This document shows, piece by piece, positions 17,945-26,899 of a stretch of DNA of 64,000 nucleotides. Location of the stretch: positions 5,194,501 to 5,258,500 of the forward strand of contig NZ_CP097484.1 of assembly GCF_023546765.1 (NCBI RefSeq). Direction: 5' to 3'. The DNA is from Methylobacterium tardum. GTDB lineage: Bacteria > Pseudomonadota > Alphaproteobacteria > Rhizobiales > Beijerinckiaceae. The notes beneath the pieces are model-generated. The model worked only from the letters and a program-made list of their open reading frames with translations. It ran no database searches and was not told where the DNA came from. Position numbers and translations under genes: made by a program. Each line of letters starts with the position of its first letter. The stretch's first letter is position 1.

Positions 17945-18274
17945 GGCAGACCAAGACTACTGCCATGCTGACAGTCTTCACGATCCGTTCGCCCGCCTCT
18001 GGACAGCGCGATAGTTTTTTGTAATGCGGCTCTCCTCAGGGATCAGCAATCGATACCGCGTACGGAATGGCAGAGCTTGATCGCCGGCTGCTGTCGCGGC
18101 CGATCCGCGGGCTGATGACTTCCGAGATCAGCGATTCGGCATTTTATCGGCTCTCGCCGGGCCCGAATCGACCCCGGAACATGCACTTGACTTCTTGTTG
18201 CAGTGCAACATATAGAGGCGCGTCACCGCGGACGCATCCGGCGTCCCGCTCCAAAAATCAGGCTGGAGACATCG
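17945..18274. other. Leader region of the phasin gene
   Basis: About 330 bases without a gene. It is AT-richer than its surroundings (for example GATAGTTTTTTGTAATG near 18011-18027). The promoter with its internal dyad at 18187-18216 is the only recognisable element. The first 200 bases show nothing else definite. Confidence 0.55.
18187..18216 (+). promoter_or_regulatory. Phasin promoter with embedded perfect dyad (possible PhaR operator)
   Basis: TTGACT (18187-18192) and TATAGA (18211-18216) are spaced by 18 bases, 58 bases before the phasin ATG. Between them lies a perfect inverted repeat TGTTGCA-G-TGCAACA (18196-18210). A repressor bound there would block the promoter. PHB regulators of the PhaR type are known to bind TGC-rich dyads before phasin genes, so PhaR is the natural candidate; the assignment is inference. 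Confidence 0.55.
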
Positions 18275-18631
18275 ATGCAGACCCCGAACTTCGAGATCCC
18301 GACCGAGATGCGCGACTTCGCTGAGAAGAGCGTTGATCAGGCCCGGAACGCCGTCGGCACCATGATGGCCAACGCCGTCAAGGCGGCCGAGCAGGTCCAG
18401 GCTTCGGGCCAGACCTTCCAGTCGACCCTCAGCGCCGCGGTCGTGAAGGGCTTCGATCACGCCCAGACCAACGCCAACGCGACCTTCGACTTTGCCCAGA
18501 AGCTCGTGCGCACGAAGGACCTCCGCGAGGCGTTCGAGCTGCAGTCCGAGTTCGTCCGCAGCCAGTTCGCCGCCCTCCAGGCTCAGGCCAAGGATTACGG
18601 CGCCCTCGCCCAGAACGCCGTCGCCCGCTGA
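18275..18631 (+). CDS. Phasin family protein (PHB granule-associated)
   Basis: A 118-residue, mostly helical protein of the phasin family: NFEIPTEMRDFAEKSVDQAR at the start, and LREAFELQSEFVRSQFAALQ near the end, the classic phasin_2 repeat motif. Phasins coat PHB granules in the cytoplasm, limit granule fusion and often are the most abundant granule protein. ATG at 18275 with GGAG eight bases upstream (GGCTGGAGACATCGATG); longer in-frame extension reads through the promoter and is rejected. Monocistronic, with a strong-looking regulated promoter. Functionally linked to phaZ at the start of the window. Confidence 0.92.
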   Translation: MQTPNFEIPTEMRDFAEKSVDQARNAVGTMMANAVKAAEQVQASGQTFQSTLSAAVVKGFDHAQTNANATFDFAQKLVRTKDLREAFELQSEFVRSQFAALQAQAKDYGALAQNAVAR

Positions 18632-18832
18632 GGCCGGCCTTTCCGTCCCCGATCCTGGCGGTCGGGGACGCATTCCGGGATCCGGGCGGTCGATCAGCGT
18701 CGGCCGGATTCTACGATCGGACGCCCGGGCACCACGGGTCCGGCGCCGACACCGCGGGCGGGCCGGCCGCGCATCACCCTCCGGCCGCCGCTCCGTCAGG
18801 ACGGGCTGAAGCCGACAGGAGGAGATCGCGCG

Positions 18833-19438
18833 ATGGGAAAGCCGCGTCGACCGAGAGGAAGCCGCTCCACCTGGGAGGCGAAGCCGCCCCGGGAGGCGGA
18901 CGCGCCGGTCCCGACCGAGAGCCACGCCGAGGAATCCGCGATCGAGACGGCCGCCGCTCCCGCCGTCGCGGCCGGCACACCGGAAACGGCGCCAGACCCC
19001 GCTCCCGCGAGCGCGCCGATCCCCGAGGCGACCGAACCGCAGGCCGCACTGGCCGAGGCTGCATTGGTTGAGGCCGCGCCGACCCAGGAAACCTTCGAAA
19101 CCGTCGCCGCGGCGATCCCGGGGACGACGCCCGCCGACGAGATCGCGGCGAAGACCGTCCTGGCCGCGGCACCGGAGGCCTCCGGCCTCGCGGAGCCGAA
19201 CCGGATCGCCTTCGCCCCTGACCGCCTCGACGTCGCCGAGATCGGCTCGACCATCGCCCGCTACGTGCGGGGCGAGGGCGAGGCCGCCCTCGCGCATCTG
19301 CGCGCCCTCTCGGGCGCCCGCACGCCGGCTGACCTGATCCGCCTGCAGGTCGGCGAGGTCCAGCGCGCCGCCGACGCCTCCCTGACCTGCTGGGTCACGG
19401 TAGTCGGCAAGGCGAGCCGCGTCGTCGCGTTCCGCTGA
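18833..19438 (+). CDS. Phasin-like protein with long Ala/Pro/Glu-rich N-terminal region
   Basis: A 201-residue protein. Residues 1-125 are low-complexity, rich in Ala, Pro, Glu and Thr, and probably disordered. Residues 130-195 contain a phasin-like stretch (ALAHLRALSGARTPADLIRLQ followed by VGEVQRAADASL). The ATG at 18833 has one of the best ribosome sites in the window (AGGAGGAG, 18817-18824). It lies 201 bases after the phasin on the same strand, but the gap suggests separate transcription. The disordered arm might reach off the granule surface or bind DNA through its basic start (MGKPRRPRGSR). Role not known. Confidence 0.75.
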   Translation: MGKPRRPRGSRSTWEAKPPREADAPVPTESHAEESAIETAAAPAVAAGTPETAPDPAPASAPIPEATEPQAALAEAALVEAAPTQETFETVAAAIPGTTPADEIAAKTVLAAAPEASGLAEPNRIAFAPDRLDVAEIGSTIARYVRGEGEAALAHLRALSGARTPADLIRLQVGEVQRAADASLTCWVTVVGKASRVVAFR

Positions 19439-19577
19439 TCCGGCACGCCGGGGGCGGCCCCGGCCATTGTCGCCTCACCGCAACAACGGCGGCCGGATCG
19501 AACCGGCCGCGGCAACAGTCCGTTAACCATGCCGGTCCCATGCCGTAACGGAGGGCACGGGAGATGATACCGGACCG

Positions 19578-20837
19578 ATGCCGAGCTGTGCGCGCCTGAT
19601 CCGTTCCGCCTGTCTCAGCCTCGCCGTCGCGCTGTCCGCGGCGTCGGCGGGAGCGCCGGTCGTCGCGCAGAACGGCGACAAGCCGGCCGTGGCCATCGGA
19701 GCCGACCTCGCGACCCAGGCCGGCACCACGCGCCTGACCCTGACCCTGTCCCGGGCGGTCGAGGCCCGCGGCTTCGTGATGGAGCGGCCCGACCGGGCCG
19801 TGATCGACCTGCCGGAGGTCAACTTCCAGCTCGAATCCGGCACCGGGAGCCGCCGCGACGGTCTCGTGCAATCCTTCCGCTACGGCCTGTTCGCTCCCGG
19901 GCGCTCCCGCATCGTCATCGATCTCGCATCGCCCGCCACAGTCGGTAAGATCGAGACGGCGACCCGCCCCCGGGACGGCGCCGTCCTGCTCACGATCCCG
20001 CTGCAGCGGGCCGACCGCGACGCGTTCCGCAAGGCGGCCGCCGCGGCTGACCCCGCTCCCGCCCAGGCCCGGACCGCCGCACCGGAACCCGCCGACCAGC
20101 GCCCGCTGATCATGGTCGATGCCGGCCATGGCGGCACCGATCCCGGCGCGATCGCGGTGGGCGGCGTGTTCGAGAAGGACATCGTGTTCGGCTTCGCCCA
20201 GGCGCTGGTCGCGAAGCTGGAGGCGGGCGGCCGCTACCGGGTGCGGATGACCCGCGATCGGGACGTGTTCGTGCCGCTGGCCGAGCGCGTGCGCCTCGCC
20301 CGCGAGGCCAAGGCCGACCTGTTCGTGTCGATCCACGCCGATTCGATCTCGGCGGCGCCCCAGGTGCGGGGCGCCACGATCTACACCAATTCCGAGAAGG
20401 CCACGGATGCCGAATCCGCCAAGCTCGCCGAGCGCGAGAACCGGGCCGACGCCGCCGCCGGCGTCGATTCCGCCGAGGCGCCGCCCGACATCGCCGACAT
20501 CCTGCAGGAGCTGACCCTGCGCGAGACCCGCGGCTTCTCGTCGGGCTTCGCCCGGACCCTAATGGGCCAGCTGAGCCCCGTGATCGAGATGAGCGCCAAG
20601 CCCCATCGCGAGGCGCGCTTCGTGGTCCTGCGCTCGCCCGACGTGCCGAGCGTGCTGGTGGAATTGGGTTATCTGTCGAGCAAGCGCGACCTGGAGATGC
20701 TGCAATCGCCGGACTGGCGGGCCGGCGTGACCGGCTCCATGGCCAAGGCGATCGACCTGTTCTTCACCAACCGCGCCACGCTGGGCCGACCGACGGGGAC
20801 GCGCCGCTCGGCCGCCGTCGCCCCAGTTTTACCATAG
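19578..20837 (+). CDS. amiC: N-acetylmuramoyl-L-alanine amidase with AMIN domain
   Basis: A 419-residue periplasmic enzyme. A signal peptide (to about SAGAPVVAQ) is followed by an AMIN domain (residues 35-130; TRLTLTLSRAVEARGFV) and an Amidase_3 domain (residues 178-400). Zinc ligands and catalytic residues are visible in VDAGHGGTDPGA, FEKDIVF, VSIHADS and VELGYLSS. It cuts the amide bond between muramic acid and the stem peptide during daughter-cell separation. The AMIN domain targets the septum or pole. The PBP1A gene follows 170 bases downstream on the same strand, as in many alphaproteobacteria, so wall cutting and wall synthesis sit together. Confidence 0.93.
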   Translation: MPSCARLIRSACLSLAVALSAASAGAPVVAQNGDKPAVAIGADLATQAGTTRLTLTLSRAVEARGFVMERPDRAVIDLPEVNFQLESGTGSRRDGLVQSFRYGLFAPGRSRIVIDLASPATVGKIETATRPRDGAVLLTIPLQRADRDAFRKAAAAADPAPAQARTAAPEPADQRPLIMVDAGHGGTDPGAIAVGGVFEKDIVFGFAQALVAKLEAGGRYRVRMTRDRDVFVPLAERVRLAREAKADLFVSIHADSISAAPQVRGATIYTNSEKATDAESAKLAERENRADAAAGVDSAEAPPDIADILQELTLRETRGFSSGFARTLMGQLSPVIEMSAKPHREARFVVLRSPDVPSVLVELGYLSSKRDLEMLQSPDWRAGVTGSMAKAIDLFFTNRATLGRPTGTRRSAAVAPVLP

Positions 20838-21007
20838 ATAGAGTGTCGATACGGGACGTCCGAACGCCCCGTCGCACCGCCGCTGAACCGGCATTCCGAG
20901 GGGGCCTGACGGGACCATCCGGGGGCCGACCGCATCGAGAGCGGACGTAACGCGCCGGGTAGGCCGATCCCGGCATGCGGCCGGGCCAGCGACGAGCGGA
21001 ACACCGG

Positions 21008-23536
21008 ATGCGTCTGATCCTTCGTTTCTTCGGCATCCTGTTCAGCGCCGCGGCGGTGCTGTTCGTGGTCGGGGCGGCGGTCGGCGGCTACTTCTATTGG
21101 AAGTACAGCCAGGACCTGCCGGACCACGCGGCGCTCGCCAATTACGAGCCGCCGGTGATGACCCGCGTCCACGCGGCCGACGGCTCGCTGCTCGCCGAAT
21201 ATGCCCGCGAGCGCCGGCTGTACCTGCCGATCCAGGCGATGCCGAAGATCGTCGTGGCCGCCTTCCTGTCGGCCGAGGACAAGAACTTCTACAAGCACGG
21301 CGGCATCGACCCCGAGGGGATCGTGCGCGCCTTCCTGACCAACGCCAAGTCGGGCAAGCGGCAGGGCGCCTCGACCATCACCCAGCAGGTCGCCAAGAAC
21401 TTCCTGCTCTCGTCGGAGCAGACCTACGACCGGAAGATCAAGGAGGCGCTGCTGGCGCTCCGGATCGAGGCGGCCTACTCGAAGGACAAGATCCTCGAGC
21501 TCTACCTCAACGAGATCTTCCTCGGCACGATCGTCCCGGGCCGCAACCTCCACGGCGTGGCCGCGGCGGCGCTCGACTATTTCGGCAAGTCGGTCCACGA
21601 GCTGACCATCAACGAGGCGGCCTACCTCGCCGCCCTGCCGAAGGGGCCGAACAACTACCACCCCTACCGCAAGACCCAGGCGGCGCTGGACCGCCGCAAC
21701 GAGATCATCCGCCTGATGGCGGAGAACGGCTACATCACCAAGGAGGAGGCGGAGTCCGCCAAGAAGATGCCGCTCGGCGTCAACCCGCGCGTCGCCTTCC
21801 CGAACGCCGCCAACGCCAACTACTTCACCGAGGAGGTCCGCCGCGAGATCTCCGAGCGCTACGGCGAGAAGAAGCTCTACGAGGGCGGCCTGTCGGTGCG
21901 CGCCACCCTCGATCCGAAGATGCAGGCCTGGGCCCGCAAGGCGCTGGTCGACGGCCTCGTGCGCTACGACCAGGCCCATGGCTGGCGCGGTCCGGTCACC
22001 AAGGTCGACCTGACCGGGCGCGACTGGGGCATGGCGGCGGCCGAGGTCCCGGCGCTCGGCGACGTGGCGCCCTGGCGTCTCGCCGTGGTGCTGGGCAACG
22101 GCGGCGGCGGCGTGCAGGTCGGCCTGCAGCCCCGGCGCGAGGCGTCCGGCCAGGTCGGCAAGGACCGCGAGACCGGCGTGATCCCTCCCGAGGGCATGCG
22201 CTGGGCCGGCCGCGCCAACCTCCAGGCCGGCGACATGGTCTATGTCGAGGCGATGGAGGGCGGCCGCGGCCAGTTCCGCCTGCGCCAGAAGCCCGAGGTC
22301 TCCGGCGCGATCGTCGCCATGGATCCGAATACGGGCCGCGTCCACGCCATGGTCGGCGGCTTCTCGTACGACGAATCCGAGTTCAACCGCGCCACCCAGG
22401 CGATGCGCCAGCCCGGCTCCTCGTTCAAGCCGATCGTCTACTCGGCGGCTCTGGACAACGGCTACACCCCGGCGTCGATCGTGCAGGATTCGCCGATCAC
22501 CATCGAGGCCGGCCCCGGCCAGGAGGCCTGGACGCCCTCGAACTACGACGGCAAGTCCGGCGGCCCGCACACCCTGCGCTACGGCATCGAGCACTCGAAG
22601 AACCTGATGACGGTGCGGCTCGCCAAGGATGTCGGCATGCCGCTCATCGCCGAGTACGCCCGCCGGTTCGGCGTCTACGACGACATGCTGCCGGTGCTGC
22701 CGATGTCGCTCGGCGCGGGCGAGACCACGGTCATGCGCATGGTCACGGCCTACTCGATGCTGGCCAATGGCGGTCGGCGCATCCGCCCGACCCTGATCGA
22801 CCGGATCCAGGATCGCATCGGCGAGACGATCTACCGCCACGACAACCGCAAGTGCATCGGCTGCGACGCCGAGAAGTGGTCCGGCCAGGACGAGCCGAAG
22901 CTGGTGGACGATTCCGAGCAGGTCCTCGACCCGCTGACCGCCTACCAGATGGTCTCGATCATGGAGGGCGTGGTTCAGCGCGGCACCGCCACGATCCTGA
23001 AGCAGATCGGCAAGCCGCTGGCCGGCAAGACCGGCACGACGAACGACGCCAAGGACGCGTGGTTCGTGGGCTTCTCGCCGGATCTGGCGGTCGGCATCTA
23101 TATCGGCTTCGACAAGCCGCGCTCGCTGGGCGACCGCGCCACCGGCGGCGGGCTCGCCGCGCCGATCGCCCTGGAGTTCCTGAAGACCGCCCTCAAGGAC
23201 AAGCCGCCGACGCCGTTCCGCGTGCCGCCGGGGATCAAGCTGATCCGCGTCAACCTCGCCAGCGGCACCCGCGCCGGCTCGGGCGAGGGCGCCGGGACGA
23301 TCCTGGAGGCATTCAAGCCCGGCACCGCGCCGCCGGATTCCTACGTGGCGCCGTCCTCCGGCGGTGGCCGGCGGCGGCCCCCGCGGCGGTCCCGGCCGAT
23401 CCCGACCGGGCCGCGCAGGCCGGCGGGCTATACTGAGGGCGCCCCGTCGGGACCGGCGAGCCGTGATCAGGATCCTGCGCCGGTCCCCCTTCCGTGCGGG
23501 CTCGGATCTCGCGGCATCTCGGGCCGGGGCGCGTAA
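21008..23536 (+). CDS. mrcA: Penicillin-binding protein 1A (bifunctional peptidoglycan synthase); 3-prime end probably frameshifted
   Basis: A class A PBP: one membrane anchor (residues 5-30), glycosyltransferase domain GT51 (SAEDKNFYKHGGIDPEGIVRA, TITQQVAKNFLL), an OB-like insert, and a transpeptidase with SxxK (GSSFKPIVY), SxN (HSKNL) and KTGT (LAGKTGTTND). It polymerises and crosslinks peptidoglycan outside the inner membrane. ATG at 21008 fits MRLILRFFGILF. After about 23360 the frame becomes Arg/Pro-rich and runs to 23536. The next frame continues AAAPAAVPADPDRAAQAGGLY and stops at 23436, the usual GGLY ending of this family. One base is probably missing near 23360-23380, so the true gene is likely 21008-23436. 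Confidence 0.92.
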   Translation: MRLILRFFGILFSAAAVLFVVGAAVGGYFYWKYSQDLPDHAALANYEPPVMTRVHAADGSLLAEYARERRLYLPIQAMPKIVVAAFLSAEDKNFYKHGGIDPEGIVRAFLTNAKSGKRQGASTITQQVAKNFLLSSEQTYDRKIKEALLALRIEAAYSKDKILELYLNEIFLGTIVPGRNLHGVAAAALDYFGKSVHELTINEAAYLAALPKGPNNYHPYRKTQAALDRRNEIIRLMAENGYITKEEAESAKKMPLGVNPRVAFPNAANANYFTEEVRREISERYGEKKLYEGGLSVRATLDPKMQAWARKALVDGLVRYDQAHGWRGPVTKVDLTGRDWGMAAAEVPALGDVAPWRLAVVLGNGGGGVQVGLQPRREASGQVGKDRETGVIPPEGMRWAGRANLQAGDMVYVEAMEGGRGQFRLRQKPEVSGAIVAMDPNTGRVHAMVGGFSYDESEFNRATQAMRQPGSSFKPIVYSAALDNGYTPASIVQDSPITIEAGPGQEAWTPSNYDGKSGGPHTLRYGIEHSKNLMTVRLAKDVGMPLIAEYARRFGVYDDMLPVLPMSLGAGETTVMRMVTAYSMLANGGRRIRPTLIDRIQDRIGETIYRHDNRKCIGCDAEKWSGQDEPKLVDDSEQVLDPLTAYQMVSIMEGVVQRGTATILKQIGKPLAGKTGTTNDAKDAWFVGFSPDLAVGIYIGFDKPRSLGDRATGGGLAAPIALEFLKTALKDKPPTPFRVPPGIKLIRVNLASGTRAGSGEGAGTILEAFKPGTAPPDSYVAPSSGGGRRRPPRRSRPIPTGPRRPAGYTEGAPSGPASRDQDPAPVPLPCGLGSRGISGRGA

Positions 23537-24165
23537 GACCGTTCCCGGTCGATGCGTTCGGCCGCACGTCCTTGCGAGCGGAGCCAAGCAATCCAGCCGG
23601 CGCCACGATCCCGGAGATCGCGCTGCCCCGGGTCACTGCGCTGCGCTCGTGATGACGGAGGGGGCAGCTCGACCGAGCTGTCCCAGCGGGAACCGTGCGA
23701 AGCGGGCCGAGGGCGCGTCCCCGCTCCGAGGTCATCCCCCACCCTCTTCCGACGGCCTGACGATCGCGCCGGGCTTGCTGTCACGACCCGTTCGAAGCCA
23801 CTCGGCCGAAGGCGCGTCGCCCGGGCGGGCGAGCCGGAGGCATGAGGGTGTTCCGGTCAATCGCTCACGCTCTTCACCGCGCCGTGGTCGCGGTCTCCGC
23901 CGCCGCCCGCGGAGGCGGTTTGCGCGGCCGGCGGAGAGGAGGCGCTGTGCCGCTGTCCGCGTGGCATCCCGGCACCGCCGCCGGTCCGATCAGGGACGAA
24001 CCTGCCGCGACGCGGCGGACCGGGACGCGGCGCCTGATCGTCCTGTCGTTCAGCACCCCACAGGCAAACGCGCGCCGGAGCTTTGCCGCGGCGCGCGTCT
24101 GACCGGGATTTCGGGGGTCTTGCCAGCCAACCCGCCGCATCGGCCGGTCGGGACGGGCGTCGTCC
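23537..24165. other. Intergenic region between convergent genes, with a family B repeat
   Basis: About 630 bases (730 if the PBP1A gene truly ends at 23436). A family B repeat occupies 23567-23657. An 86-codon frame at 23842-24102 has a good GGAGG before its ATG but an implausible Arg/Ala/Gly-rich product and was not accepted. No terminator was recognised. Confidence 0.55.
23567..23657. repeat. Dispersed repeat, family B
   Basis: CGTCCTTGCGAGCGGAGCCA at one end and CGCTCGTGATGACG at the other, with CAAGCAATCCA in between. It is the reverse-orientation relative of the copies at 41882-41951 and 44233-44320, which share ATTGCTTCGCTCCGCTCGCA. Non-coding and able to form an imperfect hairpin. Confidence 0.7.
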
Positions 24166-25941
24166 TCACGCGGCCAGCGCCAGCCCTTCGTCCTCCTCCG
24201 CCTGGGCGGCCATGAACTGCGCCCGGGCGAGCTCGGCGAAGCGGCCGCCCTCGGCCACCAGCTGGTCGAAGGTCCCGGCCTCGGCGATCCGGCCCTCGTG
24301 GAACACCAGGATCCGGTCGGCGTCGCGGATCGTGGCGAGGCGGTGGGCGATCACGAAGGTGGTGCGCCCCTCCATCACGGTCTCCAGCGCGCCCTGGAGC
24401 TTGCGCTCGGTGGCGGCGTCCAGCGCCGAGGTCGCCTCGTCGAGGATCAGGATCGGCGGGTTCTTCAGGAGCGCCCGGGCGATCGAGAGCCGCTGGCGCT
24501 CGCCGCCCGAGAGCGACCGGCCGCGCTCGCCGATCACCGTGTCGAGCCCGTCGGCCTGGCGCGCCATGAAGGCGCTGGCCTGGGCCCGCTCCAGGGCGTC
24601 GAGCATCTCGGCGTCGGTGGCGTCGGGGCAGCCGACCTGCAGGTTCTCGCGGATCGAGCGGGCGAACAGCATCGGCTCCTGGAACACCACGCCGATGTTG
24701 TGGCGCAGGGAGGCGAGGCCGACGTCGCGGATGTCCATGCCGTCGATCCGGATCGAACCGGAGGCCGGGTCGAAGCTGCGGTGCAGGAGGCCGAGCGTCG
24801 CCGACTTGCCCGAGCCGGTGGTGCCGACCAGCGCGATCGTCTCGCCGGGCTTGGCGGTGAACGAGACGCCGTCGAGCGCTTGGCGCCTTCCGTCGTACGA
24901 GAAGGCGACGTCGTCGAAGGTGACCGCACCCTCGAAGCGGGCGACCTGCCGGGCATGCGGCCGGTCGGCCACCGCCGGGACGGTGTCGTAGATCTCGAAG
25001 AACTCGGCGATTTTCGGCGCCTGCTGAAACAGGCCGTTGACGAAGCCGACCACGTGGTCGAGCCGGGCCACGAAGGCGGTGGCGAGGCTCATGAAGGCCA
25101 CGACCTCACCCACTGTGGTGGTGCCGGCCTGGTAGAGCCAGATGCCGGTGACGAAGATCGCCGTCATGGTGATGGTCGCCGACGCCCGGGTCGCCACGTT
25201 GGCGAGCGCCCACCAGGACAGGACCGGGATCTGCGCGGCGAGCAGGTTGGTGATGATGCCGCGCATCGCCTCCTTCTCGGCCTTGGCGCGGGTGAAGGAC
25301 TGGATCACCGCGACGTTGCCGAGCGCGTCCGAGGCGTGGGCGGCGAGGCCCGAATTGAACTCCTCGACCTGACCCTGCAGCGTCTCGGTCCGGCGCATCA
25401 CGAAGGTGGTGAGCGCCGTGAAGGCCAGCACCAGCACCACCAGGATCGAGCCGAGCTGCCAGTTGATGAACAGGGTCATCGGCAGGAGCACGCCGAGCGA
25501 GACCAGGGCAACGAGGTGGTCGCGGAAGAAGCCGAGCCACAGCCACGCCATGCCGTTGGTGCCCTCCAGCATCGCCTTCAGGACGCGGCCGGAATGGTTG
25601 GCCGAGTGGAAGGCGAGCGGCAGGTCGAGGACGTGCTCGAAGTAGCTCGCCATCGATGACAGGCGGTTGCGGTGCGCGAGCCGGTCGGCGTGGAGCGCGA
25701 TGAATACGCCGGCCGCGATGGTGAAGAAGCCGAACGCCACCCAGGCGGCCAGCAGCGGCAGCATGGTGCCCATGGCGTCGCCGCCGCGCTTGAGATGGGT
25801 CAGCTGGTCGATGATCCGGCCCATCAGCAGCGGTTCGGCGAAGGCCGCCACCGCCAGCACGACGTTGGTGGTGGCCAAGCCTATGGCAAGCCGCCGCTCC
25901 GCCTTCAGGAATCCCAGGACCCGCCCGTACAGACGAACCAT
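24166..25941 (-). CDS. ndvA: Glucan exporter, ABC transporter permease/ATP-binding protein (NdvA/ChvA family)
   Basis: A 591-residue half-transporter. Residues 15-300 form a six-helix membrane domain, and residues 335-575 the ATPase: Walker [10 protein letters not shown], signature [16 protein letters not shown], Walker [13 protein letters not shown], switch IAHRLATI. The chain follows NdvA/ChvA closely (starting [20 protein letters not shown]), the exporter of cyclic beta-1,2-glucan to the periplasm for osmotic adaptation and host contact. No glucan synthase gene (ndvB) is near. ATG at 25941. Convergent with PBP1A. Confidence 0.92.
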   Translation of the reverse strand: MVRLYGRVLGFLKAERRLAIGLATTNVVLAVAAFAEPLLMGRIIDQLTHLKRGGDAMGTMLPLLAAWVAFGFFTIAAGVFIALHADRLAHRNRLSSMASYFEHVLDLPLAFHSANHSGRVLKAMLEGTNGMAWLWLGFFRDHLVALVSLGVLLPMTLFINWQLGSILVVLVLAFTALTTFVMRRTETLQGQVEEFNSGLAAHASDALGNVAVIQSFTRAKAEKEAMRGIITNLLAAQIPVLSWWALANVATRASATITMTAIFVTGIWLYQAGTTTVGEVVAFMSLATAFVARLDHVVGFVNGLFQQAPKIAEFFEIYDTVPAVADRPHARQVARFEGAVTFDDVAFSYDGRRQALDGVSFTAKPGETIALVGTTGSGKSATLGLLHRSFDPASGSIRIDGMDIRDVGLASLRHNIGVVFQEPMLFARSIRENLQVGCPDATDAEMLDALERAQASAFMARQADGLDTVIGERGRSLSGGERQRLSIARALLKNPPILILDEATSALDAATERKLQGALETVMEGRTTFVIAHRLATIRDADRILVFHEGRIAEAGTFDQLVAEGGRFAELARAQFMAAQAEEDEGLALAA

Positions 25942-26309
25942 CGTACCGCTCCGCCACCCCTGACGCGGCCCGTGTGCCCGGGTCTCACGTCTTCACCGAG
26001 AAGGTCTGCCCGGGCGACATCAGCGCCGGACCCGGGTCAAACCCCTCGTACGACACGGGTATGCCAGCACCCGCCTGAACGGGCGATGACGGGCCGATAC
26101 AGGCTCGAAACAGTTTCCTTTACGGTTCCTTCAGAAAGATTTCCTATCCTTGTCGGCAACCCGGCCGATCTAAGCCCCGGGATCCGACCTTCTCGCGAAT
26201 CGGTGTCAGGCCCGCGCCGCATGGATCTCGCAACCGCACGCGGCCTGCTCCCCGCATGGGAAAGGGGGCGCGTGGCGCCTCGTACGCGCCGCCCCCCGGC
26301 ATCGCGCCC
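25942..26309. other. Intergenic region between ndvA and the CAP-domain gene
   Basis: About 370 bases. An AT-richer segment (26102-26155, with CAGTTTCCTTTACGGTTCCTTCAGAAAGATTTCC in part) may carry the ndvA promoter on the minus strand. No gene, repeat or terminator is evident. Confidence 0.5.
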
Positions 26310-26819
26310 CTATCGGGCGGTGAGCAGCGCCCAGTAGACCTTGTACTTCGAGCCCGGCGCGTAGGCGGTGGCGATCCCCATCTTGGTCGCCCGGGGTGCC
26401 AGCATGGTGGCGTCGTGCGGCGGGCTCTCCCGCCAGCCCGAGAACGCCTCGGCCAGGGTGTGGTAGCCGGCCGAGAGGTTGGCGTTCACGTCGGCGTAGC
26501 CGAGCCGCTCCACCGCGCCCTTCACGGTCTGTGCCCGGCTCGGCCGGTCGGCCAGCGCCATGGCGGCCGCCTCGGCCTCCGCCAGCCGCTGCAATTCGGG
26601 ATCGACCGCGAGCGGCGGCGCGCCACGGTTGCGGCGGTAGGACGAGATCATGTCGCGGGCCGCATCGACATCGATGTGGGCGCTGTTGTTCGCGAGCGGC
26701 AGGTAGATGCTCGGCAGCGCCGCGCTGGTCGGCGCCTCGGTGGCGCAGGATCCGAGGAGCGCCATCACCGGGAGGCCGGCCAGCCCTCGCACAATCCGTC
26801 TCGTGTCTCGTGCGCCCAC
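26310..26819 (-). CDS. CAP (SCP-like) domain lipoprotein
   Basis: A 169-residue protein starting with GTG at 26819. Residues 1-25 form a lipoprotein signal with lipobox LLGSC, so it should be anchored to a membrane facing the periplasm. Residues 50-168 match the CAP/SCP fold: DMISSYRRNRGAPPLAVDPELQRLAEAEA at the start and FSGWRESPPHDATML carrying the conserved His-Glu region (GWRESPPH). Bacterial CAP proteins are of mostly unknown biochemical role, possibly envelope binding or proteolysis. It is followed 80 bases upstream in sequence by the end of the MscS gene, which reads the same way. Confidence 0.85.
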   Translation of the reverse strand: MGARDTRRIVRGLAGLPVMALLGSCATEAPTSAALPSIYLPLANNSAHIDVDAARDMISSYRRNRGAPPLAVDPELQRLAEAEAAAMALADRPSRAQTVKGAVERLGYADVNANLSAGYHTLAEAFSGWRESPPHDATMLAPRATKMGIATAYAPGSKYKVYWALLTAR

Positions 26820-26899
26820 GTGTCCCTGGTCCCCGCCTCGGCAGCCGGCTCGGATGCCTCAGCCATATAGGCGGCCTTCAGCGAAACCGCATCGGCCCC

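Noticed and set aside
23437..23536. Arg/Pro-rich C-terminal tail of PBP1A as a real domain
   Set aside because: The alternative frame gives the Ala/Pro tail ending GGLY that is typical of the family, so the tail is better explained by a missing base.
20669..23587. A very long open frame on the minus strand opposite PBP1A
   Set aside because: The product is Arg/Gly/Asp/His-rich with no domain; it is the usual mirror frame of a GC-rich gene. The plus strand has clear GT51 and transpeptidase motifs.
23842..24102. An 86-codon frame with a good GGAGG before its ATG
   Set aside because: Product is Arg/Ala/Gly-rich with no hydrophobic or domain pattern, in a gap that also holds a repeat. The ribosome site alone was judged not enough.
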